Assembly: GCA_002633025.1 (NCBI GenBank)
Contig: NMRB01000472.1
Coordinates: 298,257-362,256, forward strand
From: Notospermus geniculatus
Lineage: Eukaryota; Nemertea; Pilidiophora; Heteronemertea; Lineidae
Length of the DNA: 64,000 nt
Reading direction: 5' to 3'
The notes under the pieces: model-generated
What the model was told of the DNA's origin: nothing
The model's database searches: none
The model's input: only the letters and a program-made list of their open reading frames with translations
Shown: positions 9,926-21,186 of the stretch, piece by piece
Numbering within the stretch: the stretch's first letter is position 1
How the letters are laid out: each line of letters opens with the position of its first letter
Program-made: the position numbers and the translations under genes

Positions 9926-12390
9926 ACACACCCATTCGAAGGACTGGTCACCTACTTCCGCATAATGGGACAGCTCCGAAAATCAGAAGCTCTTCTAAGG
10001 AGTGCACGCACCAAACCAACGGACAAATCCACCCAATCACTGGTCAACGAAATGAACATCGTTCAATCATGCCGTTCCATGTTGTGTGCGCGCCTATAAG
10101 GAGCTGTTCCATGAAGTAGACTGACCCATTCAAATTACAGCATGAGGGCAGAAGGGAGACTTTTTCGTTTTTAACAGGTGTTCTTGCACTCCCAAGGATT
10201 TGGCTCATAGTCACCCAGGGGCCTCCTAAACCTTGCAAACATTTTATGCACCTGCACTAAAAAACCTCTTGACGTTCTTCATTTTTGTCCCAAGTATAAG
10301 GCACAAAAATACAAAAATATAGTTGTTCAAAACAAAATTTAGTTTTGATGAAGACAGAAGCCGAGAGGGATAAGGCAGCCAGTGCCTGTACTTGGTGTTT
10401 GTACAAATGGCAATAGCATACTGCCCGGTTTCTAGCTTTACCAACAAAGTTGGAGAAACCTAGGAGGAATTTATACTTGACAAGTATAATTCCTCCAAGG
10501 AGAAACGCTACATAACAACTAGACTTCCGAGTGACCACATTGTCCAAGGTGACACAGGACAAAAGGAGGGTCGGACAGACAAACACAATGAAATTGACAA
10601 GTCAGACGTCATTCGGGCGGTTTGCTATTCAATTCTGTACCATTTCACATGTATAACAAAGGTTGCTCTTATTCCTCCCTCCCACGTCTAGAAACAAAAC
10701 TAACCTAAGCCCAGGCTACTCTGTGATACGTAGAAATTGTATGATGCTGGAAACTTATGCTTAGTTTAGAAAGATTTTTGTGTGAAGGCACCAACTTGCG
10801 ATTTTCTAGGAAATAAAACATGTTTTCTTTCATTTGTTCCACAAAATCGTGTCCTGACCCCAAATATCATAATATTCATTCATGACCTACTAAACCCAGG
10901 GGGTGGTGGTCAGAGGTGGTGTGTCAATGAATACAGTTCTGCATACCTTTTCGTTGAGGCCCAGGGATGTGAGATTTCTAAATAGTTCCATCATAAGCCT
11001 ACCAATAGGAGTACAGCAGGCATCCCCCAACATGGGCCTACCTCCGAGTAGGCCTACCACACTCTATCAGCATTGAACAAGATAGAATTTCGTACATTTG
11101 CATTATGTTCGGGCCTTCAGCTACGTGAAGTAGAGGAATCATTGAGAATGTTCCAATTCCCTGCTGTATTCCGGCCCACAATGCAGCAACCTTCCACTTT
11201 TACCGGTAATTGTTATTGTATGTCCCACACATTATAAAACTAACAATAAATTGTAACCTATTTGTTGACGACTGAATTATTAATGTATATTTTGTAAATA
11301 CTATGTAATTACTTTTATCTGTGTTATTTTTCATGCAATGAAATAAATGTATGATCACAAAACATCTCTTTATCATCGATATCATCTGAATGGGACAGAA
11401 CGGACTTCGGATCTGAGCAGGAAGACTGGAGGACTTTTGTGGATAGTCAGCCCATCAGCCCTGCCTCTCGCCACTGACTGACCAGAAACAGACCTCAGTT
11501 CCCTGTCTTTTATCATGCTTGTGCTGTAGGGATGGACAAGGCACCGAGTCAAAACACTGATCTCAATGTCCTACAGAGTTCTGGGGAACAAAGTCTGTGA
11601 TTGATAACTTGGTTTGGTACACGACACACACACACACTGAGAAACTGACAAAGTTCACCTGGGTTTGTAAGTTTTATTATCGTATTGTTTGTATAAAAAG
11701 ATATAAACAGCTCCTGGGTTATCGCAATTGCATAATACCGGTACATGAAGTTCTCCCTAGAAAATTGCCAACAGCAACAGGCTCTTGCGAGCCTCTGATT
11801 TTGCCTCGATTGCTTTGGGAAAGTTATGAATAAGAGAGCAGTTCAATAGAACTTCTCCACAAAACACAAGGGAGTTTGTCCTCTTCTTCACTGGTTGAAT
11901 TGAGTGGAGAAATTCTGATAATATTTGGTGTTCCAAACGAACAAGAACTCAAAACCAATTTACTCACCTGAATTAATACCAACATGTGAAGAAGTTGTGC
12001 GTTTATAAACTGGTAAAACACGCACGGTAAGTTTAAATCTGATACTGAGAAAGATCAAAATTGGTGAAAACAAAGAAGACCGCCCACTCAGTGAAGTGGC
12101 GGTCTCAATGAACTGTACTGAAGAGGAGAACTTTCAGCAGTAAAGCCAGGAACTACGACAACTAAAATTTAAATAAACTGATCCCCACTGACTGACATCA
12201 CATAAGGTGCTCTCCCATCAGCTTAATGCTTGACGGGCAGCTTTTTGGGTCATGATTTAGATTTGGCAGTTTGACATGGGCGCAGTGGTGTCATTTGCCA
12301 TGTTTCCCTAAGAAAGACGCTAACACAGTCGTACAAGACACGTTGCCCCTACATTATACAACAGTCGGTTTGACGTAAGGACTCTGGAGC
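9926..12390. other. No gene recognised
   Basis: The stretch starts with the likely 3' UTR of the plus-strand gene. A short direct repeat of the end of exon B (GGAGCTGTTCCATGAAGTA, at 9907 and again at 10098) suggests a local duplication. A small hairpin (AGACCGCCCACT / AGTGGCGGTCT) lies at 12079-12105; a related one is at 49832-49862. The rest is AT-rich with no supported exon. Confidence 0.5.
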
Positions 12391-12546
12391 CTACCCTAGG
12401 ACAGCCAAACATGCAAGTGCTCCCTAGTTACTGCCGACTCGAGCATACCCTAGGACAGCCAAACATGCAAGTGCTCCCTAGTTACTGCCGACTCAAGCAT
12501 ACCCTAGGACAGCCAAACATGCAAGTGCTCCCTAGTTACTGCCGAC
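12391..12546. repeat. 54-bp tandem repeat, about 2.9 copies
   Basis: The unit begins TACCCTAGGACAGCCAAACA and ends CTGCCGACTC(G/A)AGCA. Three nearly identical copies follow one another, the last lacking a few bases. There is no coding frame. Confidence 0.95.
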
Positions 12547-12903
12547 TGGATACCTCACCCAACAGATTATCAGCCTTGTAATGAAAATCATATTGATGAC
12601 AGCTACACAGTTTGCAATGACACTTAACATTGTATTAGCAGTATATACAAAAGAGTCTGTACATATAAACATATAAATCATTTCATGGAATCAGTTTGTA
12701 CAAACTCTAGGATCAATATATTCTACATACACGGAATGAAAAGGCACACTATACTAGAACATGATCTGTCATAAATGCCAAGATATACATTATGAGGATA
12801 CACAGGGCATGAAGCAATATTATATATACAAAGTACATGTAATTTTAAAGAAAACTGAAGCAAGCATACATATCTGTGATTTCATTTCAAATACCCACCA
12901 AAT

Positions 12904-14034
12904 CAAAGGGGATGAGCACCTAAGAGACTAACCTGCACAAAGTGTGTATCTCAGAGACGGTGACTTCGATTACCTTCAAATTCGCACATATTATATCTCA
13001 TGTGAAGTGATTGATAACATCAGGAAGAAAAATTATTTTTGTCAACTTTTACCCATTAATTTGAAACAATGGTTTTTTTAGATGGCTAGAAATGGTGGAA
13101 AAAATAGGATTTATTGTCTCTGTTTTCACAGTGGCTTGAAGAACGCTACAAAGAAAAATCCCCAGTGCTTAGTTTTGATTTATTGATCCCAGATTGGCAG
13201 GAAATGAAGCAAGAAGATTCTGTGATTTCTGGGTGAACTCATGCTCTGGAAGAGCCCAAACAACTCTTCACAACAGGCTTCCAAGTTGATTATCCAATGT
13301 GGTAAGCCACAGGCAGTTTAGCACAACAATAATCCTTTATTCACCATGGTCAATGGAGAGTACTCGTGTCCTAGGTCAAACTGGCCAATATTGTTCAATT
13401 GATTCCCCTATAATTCATGAATTATCACCAGTTCCTGCACAGTCCACAGATATTACATAATGAAAGAAGGGGAGTCATAACAAAAATAGGATACTTTTTC
13501 CAGTCACTAGCCACCACACCATTCATGTCGCCTCAGCTCATGTCAAAGACCAACCATTGATTCCCCATTACATAATTCTGAAGTGCCATGGGGTTACGCC
13601 TACATGAATCTGTCTGAGCCCTTTCACATTACAAGGCCTAATACAAGCCAAGCATAACACAGACAGAAATAGATTTGTTTTGGTTCTTCCAGAGCATAAT
13701 TCCACCCACAGATCACAGAATCTTCTTGCTTCATTTCCTATCAATCTGGGATCAATAAATCAAAACTAAGTATTGGGACTTTTTCTTTGAAGTGGTCTTC
13801 AAGCCACTGTGAAAACACAGACAATGAATCCTGTTTTTTCCACCATTTCTAGCCATCTAAAAAAAACATTGTTTCAAATTAATGGGTAACAGTTGACCAA
13901 AATAATTTTTCTTGTTGCTGTTATCAATCACTTCACATGAGATATAATATGTGCGAATTTGAAGCTAATCGAAGTCACCGTCTCTGAGATACACACTTTG
14001 TGCAGGTTAGTTTCTTAGGTGCTCATCCCCTTTT
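12904..14034. mobile_element. Long-arm foldback transposon
   Basis: The left arm 12904-13257 and right arm 13681-14034 are inverted copies of about 354 bp. Matching stretches include GGGGATGAGCACCTAAGA, CTCAGAGACGGTGACTTCGA and CATTTCCT/AGGAAATG near the inner ends. The spacer is about 420 bp with no transposase-like frame. It lies just beyond the 3' end of the contactin gene. It is a non-autonomous element of unknown superfamily. Confidence 0.88.
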
Positions 14035-14863
14035 ATCCCAGATATAAGGGGGTCCTATTTGATAATAAAATATAATGGATGGGAGCTGAGCCTCTGACCA
14101 GGATGGACGTTCCAAGAGCAGAGGAGGTTGCAACGCACATGAACTCACAAATAAAGGTTAATGAATATAGTTTTAAGTCGTTAAAGAAATGGCGTTCTTT
14201 GATATGGGACGGATAATCCATTCAAAGCTCCTTCTTTTGGCAGGAAAAAATGATAATTTCATCTTTAATTTCAAAATAAATGGAATGTTTAAAAGTGAAA
14301 CGGAATGTTGAGGGCATCCTAACAAGATGCAGTAGAGAGATATGTCAATGTGGATTTTCCAAGTCTACATTGGTATTAGATAACAAGGATTCTAAATGTA
14401 AATCGTAAATTGACGGCTCAACAAGAGGACTGGATGTAGAAATTTCCAGGATGGAATGTAATTACTATGGATGGACTGCATGGTCAGTGCTATAAACATG
14501 ATAAATATACAAATAGATAAAATTTTTAAGCATTTCTTCAATAATGACTCACTCGCACTCTTTTTCATAGAAAATGTGATCCCAAACCAGTGGAACAAGT
14601 TTACCTCATGATAAACCATTGAACCACTGCCATATGAAGTGAGTACTCAAGACATGTCCCCTGTTTCAACCAGCTTTCTGACCTAATTCAACACTTCTGG
14701 GACAAGTTTTCACTTGCTAAATTCCACCAATCCTCAAAGAGTATAACATCTATAAAACCACCCCTATGCCTGATGCAGCAACAGAAGACATGTTAGAAAA
14801 TACAGAATACTTCATTGCAGAACAGGGGAGCTCTTAGTGAGCAGTTAGTGTCATCGTTCCCAT

Positions 14864-14869
14864 TTTATT
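14864..14869 (-). terminator. Possible polyadenylation signal of the contactin gene
   Basis: AATAAA is present on the minus strand about 45 bases beyond the contactin stop codon, within a short A-rich stretch. The position suits a very short 3' UTR. Confidence 0.5.
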
Positions 14870-14913
14870 TTCTTTGAAACACAAGGCATAGGGATGACAG
14901 CTAAAATCGATTC

Positions 14914-15026
14914 CTATAAGAAATATTTGAGCAGTGCCATGACCAATGATGTTATAAGTAAGACACATGGTTTGATATTCCCAGCTGATCCCTGCTTTGG
15001 GTTTACATACAAGTACGGTCCGGGAC
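14914..15026 (-). CDS. Contactin last exon: GPI-anchor attachment signal and stop
   Basis: The acceptor is CTATTTTCCAG. The 36 residues are a short linker (GPGPYLYVNPKQGSAGNIKP), then a hydrophobic C-terminus CVLLITSLVMALLKYFL and TAG at 14916-14914. Small residues (S-A-G-N) placed before the hydrophobic tail give a plausible omega site. This is what is expected for a GPI-anchored contactin and argues against the L1/neuroglian alternative, which would have a transmembrane segment and a cytoplasmic tail. Confidence 0.9.
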
Positions 15027-18000
15027 CTGGAAAATAGAACAAGAATCATCACGTTTCATAGCCTTGCTAGCAAATGTATGGAAAGTTTACAGAGAATAAT
15101 GACACAGTGGTTGAGCACCGGACTCAAGGCCGAGAGGTTACGGGTTCCATTCCCGGCTCAGTCGCCATTTTGTATTCTCAACTGTTCTCAAAAGAATCAA
15201 GTGACGTGCTGAACGAGCTGCTCCGTGAGTTCGCCAGAATTGAAGGTTTCTTGAGAGACTGGAGTAATAATGTGAAGGGTTTTGAGACTGTATAAAGTGG
15301 AAAGTGGTGTGTAACATTATTATCATCAAATCCTCATCCATCACCTTGGACGCAACAAGCCACCGACACGTTATCGCTGACAGCAGAAACTTACCTAATT
15401 GGAATTGAACAATTGGGGAGCTCATCTTGCCCAGACCTCCTCGACTGTAGCCTAACACACGAAGGTAATAACGTGTGGGACTTGACTCAAGGTTGGTGAG
15501 CACTGTATCCACACCAGTCCCGGCATAATGATCAATAGCATTCACCATGGACTCTCCAGCTGGCCAGTAACGAACCTGAAGTGAGGATATAACCATACAT
15601 ACAGGTATAAAGAAATATACTTTCATTTAGTTCATAGTTTGCCAGAATGCACGGAGCGATCAGGCTGGTCATCTCAATGAAGTGTTTAACTACTCACAAT
15701 GTATCCTTGTAAAGTTTCTTCATCATTATCAATCATGATGCCACGCCAGTGGACAGCTATAGATTTGTCAGAGAGACGTTCTATCCAGACTTCACGAGGT
15801 GGTTCTTGTGGAGCTGGAAGGAAAACAATTTCAAAGTATTAGAGTGTCTAGACTGAGAGGGAAGATCATTTATGTTCACCAGACTTGATGTCGACTTGAT
15901 GTTTGATGTCGACTTGATGTTTGTAAAGTCATACAATCACGAGAGCTACCGTAGCCGTCGATTCTCATTTTTGTTCGAACAAAAATGCGAGAAAGTTTCT
16001 TAGCAAAAGTTAGATGACGAAAAGCAAGTGTTGTGGTCAGAGTCGATCATCAATCAGATTATTTCACATGGAAGCATGCCACTTTCACGGGACTTTTTCA
16101 ACGAGTGTTTGAACCAAAATGTGAATCGACGGCTACAGTAGCTCTCGTGATTGTATGGCTTTAACTAGTTGTCGACAGGTAGCTCGTCCCTCTGTGCCGT
16201 ACCTTTCCTCCAAGTCGTTCGTTCTATCACCGCACTCTTCGGTCCATTCCCAGCACTCGTGAACACCATCACGTTGAACTCATAATAGGTGTCAGGATTA
16301 AGGCCGATGATGTTGCCGTGGTTAGTCTGGCCGAGGACAGTGGCACGTTTGTAATCCTTTTCTGTTTCTTTCCCAGCTATCCAGTAATTGATCTGAAATC
16401 AACCGACAACAATTAGGATCAAGCTTCGTTTTTTAACATTCCAACGACATCCTGGTTTTATTGTCGGACTCATTCGGTTTGTACAAACCAGAGAACAGTG
16501 GACTTACCCTGTAACCCAAAATCTTGCCCCTCGCGACCTCTCTCGTGTCTGGCACAGGATCCCAGAGAACCATAATGGCCGAGCTGTTGAAGGATCGACC
16601 TTCTATATTCATTGGTGTAGCAGTAGGCACTGAAATGAGAACAGCAAATATCAGCGAACAGTCAAGAATTGAATGGATTAACTCGTAGTGTTGGAAATTC
16701 AATGGGTCTATATTTGACATCCTACCTAAGGGTTAACAAGCCTACGTGCCAACTTTGTAAAGCCTGCTATTGTTTGTTTTTTGTGCCTCTGTATAAAAAG
16801 ATTTAGTGCAAATAAAATCGGTGCAGAGTGTTTTTCTTTAATTTGTTTACATTTCAAATGCAATTTTCATGCAGAAGGAAGACTAATTTTGCATTTTGGA
16901 GTGTAAAAAACTCAGGAGGCCACTTTTTAACAAAAAAAACAAAAAAACTTTTTTTTGGAAAAAAAAATTTTTTTTTGAGAAAAAAATTTTTTTTGGAGAA
17001 AAAAAATTTTTTTTGGAAAAAAATTTTTTTTTTTTTGAATTTTTTTTTCTACCTCCCCCACCTTGAAAATCCTCGCGGAAACCCTGGAAATAGCCAACGG
17101 CGGTTTGGCGAGTGGGTAGCGCCAGCCCTGAATCTGTACTTACTTCCTTCAGCAGAGTAGATTTCAACCCATTTTGACTTCGGTCCTTTCCCAACTTCGT
17201 TCCTCGCCTGAACTTGCACCAAGTATTTGATATAATAAAGGTCCTTTCCGATAACGACGGTATAACTTGACGTAGGATCATTCACAATTTGCTACAAAAA
17301 TGAAACATACACAACAATATTTAGACTGTTCTTGACAGGGGATGGCGAAACGAAAACTAATATGATCTAAATGAGTTAAAACAACATTATCGGAGACAAA
17401 TTTATCTGATGGTAACAAAGTCCACATCCTACATGCACTCAGTCAAATCTATCCAGTAGTCGGTCGTAAATCTTTGATTCAACAGAAGACTGACAACTTT
17501 GTTAACTCATCTATCCCTGGAGTGAAGCAGACGGCATCTTCTGACGATGTTTTCTTGTACCCCATACAACTAGTTTGAAATTATTTGTAGGAAGGTTGTT
17601 CCCGTCAACCATCTGAAGAATCCCGATTGTTTCCAATTCATTGCCAAGGATTTTAGAAAACTTCAGGAGAAGATACTGGCAGCTCAAACCTGGGGCAGAT
17701 GAGTTAAACCTCTGTTACAGAATCATACTTACTGTTGTTGGCTTATCCTGAGTCTGGTCCCTTTTCCAAGTAATAATGTACTGAAGGTCTTTACCGTTGT
17801 GCTCATAAACAGGCAGCGGTTTCCATGTGATGGTCAGAGTTCCGACCTTTCCACCACCGCCTCCGACGTTCCTTGGAATCGTCACAGGTGCGGCGGGGCT
17901 GGTTGTATACTGGGCTGTAAAACAAGTTTGCCATCATCGTTCAGTAAAACTATGTAAATTTATCTTCATTTGCAGATCAACAAGATATCATCAAGAACGC

Positions 18001-21000
18001 GAACAGAAATTCACGATTCTGTTACACACCTCTCAGAATGAGGTACCGGAAAACCTAATCAACCTGGTCAGAACTGCGTCATTGAAAGTGAGGCTAACGT
18101 TATTTTCCAATTAATTCTTTACAGCACACCCTGTTTCTAGGCCAAATATAACTAAAACGTTGCACTCAATTTCTAATTTTACGTTTCTATCATTAAGTAC
18201 AGAATTGCTAAAATATATCTTAATGCGTCTGAGCAAAAATCTCAGCGGGAACATGATGAATTTAATCGATAAAGTTGACCATTTTAGCGTAAACGACAGG
18301 CGAATGATTGACGTCATGGGTTGTGAATGATGCAGTTTTTTGTATGTCAGAATGACGCACGACGCCTGATGACGTTCAACAATCGCAAGGCATGCGCACT
18401 TGCGTTTTAACCTGGTTGATGATCAGCACCGCCTTTTGTATTGCCGGTACCCCATTGAATAAGTACCAGCTCAGCCGGATTTCTCAACTCCTGTGACATA
18501 TTCCTTGACACCGATGCACATATCCCACTTGTTCAGACAAGACTTTTTCACAGATGCTCACCTGATGGTTCACTGGGATCGCCAGCACCGTACGAATTAT
18601 AGGCAATCAACCTGAACCTGTATGTATCAAACGCGTGTAAACCGATGACCAGCGTCTCAAGGCGATTCTTCTGTCTAAGCGAATCTAAAAAACAAGACAA
18701 TTAGTCATAACAAGTGTGGAAATGTCCATGCCCATGAAGTAACTTGCCCCTCCTGTGATCTACCGTAGCCTAATTTTTCTTGTATCCTGATGCAGAATAG
18801 GATTGTCCCTGCCAAACTAACAATTGAGTAGGAAGCTACCCATACCCCTTTATATTTGACCATCCGACAAACTCACTATGAAGGCCTTCCTCCACTTTTT
18901 TCATTTTCTCACATGTAGCCTACCAAGAATGGGTGCGGCATTAAAACGTGGCTTGAAACTCTGAATGGGAGACTTTTATTGCCATTGAGAGGGCAGCCAC
19001 GAGTTAGTGGTCCTAGAACGTCATGCGATTTTACGTCAGAGAGAAGAAGTGCATACCATGACACCATCCATGGTGACCTTGACGGCATGACTTACGTCTA
19101 TGACGTCAAATTTTGTGACGTTCTAGGACCGCTAACAGACGGCCTCTAACGGCAGTAAAGTTGCCCACGATCAAGGCTTTCAGATGATACCACGCCTTAC
19201 ACGTCAGGATTCATCTCAAACACAAGGCTTCATCACATTTGAATCGAGACACTCGATAAAAACTGTTCAACTCACCAGGAGAACTCTGCTCCTTCTCCAA
19301 TGGCGTCATCTCACGGCATTGATCATTCGTCAAAGAAGTCGGATCACCGTACCACGGACAAATTCCCGATTTGACGACGTGCCATTTTGGGTTGAGTACT
19401 GATATAGCCTCCGCGGTGTAACTTGTCAGCAAGGAGCCATGATTCGTACCAGCAGACCACGTCAGTTTTATTGTTGATGACGTAATACTGGTGTCATCAC
19501 CTTTGACGCCTGCAGGTGCACCAGGTTTACCTATGACGGAAACAAGATACTGAAGAGATGTGTATAGTGATGGATATTCTTAGTATCTCCCCTACCAAAT
19601 GATGTAGCCTCAACTTAAACCTCTCTGAGAGCCTACACACCAACTGCCTCTTCCATAAGACCACAGAGATGGGGAGACTTCCTTGAGTTATAAATTGCAC
19701 CTTTAGTTTTTTTCCTTGGATGCCACTCTACATCTGTCCTCTTGAGGAGTGAACTCTAAAGCCAGCAGCGCATGAGGCAACATCACAGGCGACATGCTCT
19801 GAGCCACTGAGCAAAATCAGCTCTTGACACCAGGTGTGCACTGGACAGCAATGCGTGGAATCCTCACACAGATGATATTTTCCCATTGTCTGCAGTGGCT
19901 GGTGAGAAGATTGGTGATAAGTAGATTGCTTGTGATATCACCTGATGTGCTGCTGGCTTTCAAAAGTTAAAGTTAAAAAAAATGAAAAGTTTGGGTTTAT
20001 AGTCTAATATCAACGGTAGAGGTTCTCATCCGACTTTACACTTTAACCCCAGTCTATCCTGAAACCTTTCAGTAGAACTCAGATGAGCTGCTCATTCAGC
20101 GCTACAATCGAGCATTTCCGACCGGTACCCATTTGTACACCTGGGTGGAGAGAGGCCAGTGAGGCAAAGAGACTTGCCGAAAGTCTCATGCCCAGTGGGA
20201 TTCGAACCCGGGACCCTCTGATGGCTAATCGGAGGCTCGAACCACTACACCACCGTGGCACCGCAAGTTGCCTGATTAAACATCACGTTCCATGTCCCGT
20301 GTCTAATGACTCTTACCTATGACAGTCACATTAGCCCAGGCAGAAGCCTGGTCCTGAGGTGTCCTGGCAATACAGGTGTAGATTCCAGCCTCAGCGTACG
20401 TGATGTTGGTGATGAAGAGATCACCCCAAGCTGCTCCAGTGCCCTAAAATAGAGGAAGAACACTGCGATATCTCGTTAGCAGAACTATCGTATTGTATTT
20501 TCCATCAGGGCTGAAGCCAAAGCATTCTTGGTCCTGGTAAGTACGGAAGAGGCCATCTCAAGCTACTCATGTTCCTCACTTGAATGGGATCTTTTACTTG
20601 CCGTTACAAAGGCACAAGGTGCAAGGCACCACGGCTTATAGTTTCATGCGATAGACACGAGGAGCCAGGGATAATTGACCGCATATGGCCCGGCAGGATT
20701 CATACCTGCTACTTGCAGATGTGATGGCTCACAGGACTATCATCACAGCTGACGTTTGATACCCCTAAGGAAGGCACAAGGCTTGACACATGGCTTACTT
20801 TCCCACATGACGGATGTGAAGAGCCAGGGATAGTTGATTCCATATGGCCCGGGCAGGATTCTAACTCGGGATCTGTCGCTCATTGATGTGATAACCAGTA
20901 AGCTATCTGGACTTCCCTTAGGTTATCATCACAGTTGATATTTGATGGTGAACACTAGAAAATGTTGGCCATATAGTAGTTCCACTCACCCTCTTGTATT

Positions 21001-21186
21001 TCTTCAGGTGACGATATTGTTTCAGACGCCAATCTTCATTGAAATCAAGATCGATAGGGTACTGGTTAAGTTCCCAAATGTAGGTGTAATCAAGAGATGG
21101 GTTCACTTCAGCTTCACATGTCAAGTGGACGTTCTCATTCTCACGGACGATCTGGCTCTGTGGGGGCACGACGATCTGTGACTTGG
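14914..21186 (-). CDS. Contactin-family GPI-anchored neural adhesion protein, 3' portion (Ig6, four FN3 domains, GPI signal)
   Basis: Contactins are GPI-linked cell-surface proteins with six Ig and four fibronectin III domains; they act in axon guidance, septate/paranodal junctions and cell adhesion. Eleven exons are visible on the minus strand: 21186-20990, 20443-20317, 19530-19276, 18684-18562, 17914-17733, 17291-17144, 16629-16508, 16392-16203, 15813-15698, 15575-15395 and 15026-14914. All junctions are GT-AG, the phases agree throughout, and the joined frame is 583 residues plus a split first codon. The domain order (Ig with LDYTYIWELN...IYTC, then FN3 x4, then a hydrophobic tail and stop) and the two-exons-per-FN3 structure match vertebrate contactins. 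The 5' exons for Ig1-5 are not seen; a gap lies 355 bp upstream. Orthology to the contactin family is strong; which paralogue cannot be said. Confidence 0.93.
15105..15290 (+). mobile_element. tRNA-derived SINE-like sequence in the last contactin intron
   Basis: The sequence CAGTGGTTGAGCACCGGACT followed by GGTTACGGGTTCCATTCCC resembles tRNA A and B boxes. It lies in the intron between the FN3-4 and GPI exons. The unrelated tail continues to about 15290. The acceptor stem does not pair, so it is not a functional tRNA. Confidence 0.5.
15395..15813 (-). CDS. Contactin exons: FN3 domain 4 (15813-15698 and 15575-15395)
   Basis: The first exon encodes APQEPPREVWIERLSDKSIA, then VHWRGIMIDNDEETLQGYI. 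The second encodes VRYWPAGESMVNAIDHYAGT, then GVDTVLTNLESSPTRYYLRV and LGYSRGGLGKMSSPIVQFQL. The position after FN3-3 and the PPREV...VHW and YYLRVLGYSRGGLG motifs are those of the last FN3 domain. Confidence 0.92.
15925..16163. mobile_element. Foldback MITE in contactin intron
   Basis: Inverted ends of about 50 bp: ACAATCACGAGAGCTACCGT at the left, and its near-complement ending GCTCTCGTGATTGTATGGCT at the right. It lies between the FN3-3 and FN3-4 exons. No frame is present. Confidence 0.8.
16203..16629 (-). CDS. Contactin exons: FN3 domain 3 (16629-16508 and 16392-16203)
   Basis: The first exon encodes PTATPMNIEGRSFNSSAIMV, then LWDPVPDTREVARGKILGYR. The second encodes INYWIAGKETEKDYKRATVL, then GQTNHGNIIGLNPDTYYEFN and VMVFTSAGNGPKSAVIERTT. 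LGYRINYW matches LGYEIRYWKAG of human contactin FN3-3, and LNPDTYYEFNV matches LNPNTKYHVTV. Donors GTAAGT and GTACGG. Confidence 0.93.
16925..17045. repeat. A/T homopolymer-rich low-complexity stretch
   Basis: Alternating runs of A and T separated by GG or GA form an imperfect palindrome. It lies in the contactin intron just past the FN3-2 exon end. The open frames of Phe/Lys across it are artefacts. Confidence 0.9.
17144..17914 (-). CDS. Contactin exons: FN3 domain 2 (17914-17733 and 17291-17144)
   Basis: The first exon encodes AQYTTSPAAPVTIPRNVGGG, then GGKVGTLTITWKPLPVYEHN and GKDLQYIITWKRDQTQDKPT. The glycine run before the LTITW strand also occurs in vertebrate contactin FN3-2 (GLSGGGG...LIINW). 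The second encodes QIVNDPTSSYTVVIGKDLYY, then IKYLVQVQARNEVGKGPKSK and WVEIYSAEG. The intron between them (17292-17732) shows nothing notable. Confidence 0.92.
18562..18684 (-). CDS. Contactin exon: FN3 domain 1, second half
   Basis: The acceptor is TTGTTTTTTAG and the donor TCAG|GTGAGC. It encodes DSLRQKNRLETLVIGLHAFD, then TYRFRLIAYNSYGAGDPSEP. The L..Y.FR..A.N..G.G.PS pattern is the classic FN3 E-F-G strand signature. Confidence 0.93.
18979..19156. mobile_element. Foldback MITE in contactin intron
   Basis: The inverted ends share TTAG(T/C)GGTCCTAGAACGTCA, with weaker pairing outward (GAGAGGGCAGCC / GGCCTCTAACGGCAGT). It lies between the two FN3-1 exons. Confidence 0.7.
19276..19530 (-). 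CDS. Contactin exon: FN3 domain 1, first half, with a two-cysteine insertion
   Basis: It encodes GKPGAPAGVKGDD at the Ig6-FN3 linker, the FN3 B-strand IKLTWSAGTNHGS, and LLTSYTAEAISVLNPKW. Then comes an unusual stretch, HVVKSGICPWYGDPTSL, followed by TNDQCREMTPLEKEQSSPG. The extra loop carries two cysteines and is longer than the equivalent human segment (KWKQVRTNPVNIEG). Donor: CCTG|GTGAGT. Confidence 0.9.
19965..20263 (-). mobile_element. SINE family B, minus-strand copy
   Basis: On the minus strand it begins with a tRNA-like head (GGTGTAGTGGTTCGAGCCTC; B box GGGTTCGAATCCC). It then runs through GTCTCTTTGCCTCACTGGCC and CTCTCTCCACCCAGGTGTAC to a tail near GACTATAAACCC. The same body recurs on the plus strand at 63611-63910. 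Confidence 0.85.
20317..20443 (-). CDS. Contactin exon: Ig domain 6, second half
   Basis: The acceptor is TATTTTAG and the donor ATAG|GTAAGA. It encodes GTGAAWGDLFITNITYAEAG, then IYTCIARTPQDQASAWANVT and VI, ending one base into the next codon. GIYTC is the F-strand cysteine motif. WGDLFI corresponds to the GDLTI/GDLMI motif of contactin Ig6. Confidence 0.92.
20490..20945 (-). mobile_element. Two adjacent diverged copies of SINE family A
   Basis: Copy one spans roughly 20490-20760 and copy two 20770-20945. Both carry the body words CCGTACTTACCAGG or GAAGAGCCAGGGATA and the tRNA-like head at their right ends. They fill the intron between the two Ig6 exons of contactin. Both are old: many substitutions separate them from the intact copy at 47964-48242. 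Confidence 0.7.
20990..21186 (-). CDS. Contactin exon: Ig domain 6, first half
   Basis: The acceptor is TCCGTTATTTAG and the donor AGG|GTGAGT. It encodes 65 residues after a split codon: KSQIVVPPQSQIVRENENVH, then LTCEAEVNPSLDYTYIWELN and QYPIDLDF. This aligns with the human contactin Ig6 pattern LTLQCHASHDP..DLTFTW...PIDFD. The Cys of LTC and the Trp of IWELN are the canonical B- and C-strand residues. The preceding exon must end one base into a codon; no such exon was found before the gap at 21542. Confidence 0.92.

Noticed and set aside
16828-17281. Lys/Phe-rich frames on both strands
   Set aside because: They translate the A/T homopolymer block in a contactin intron; only the minus-strand part from 17144 upward is real exon, in another frame.
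14914-21186. L1/neuroglian/neurofascin family instead of contactin
   Set aside because: There are four FN3 domains followed by a GPI-type hydrophobic terminus and stop, with no transmembrane segment or ankyrin-binding tail.
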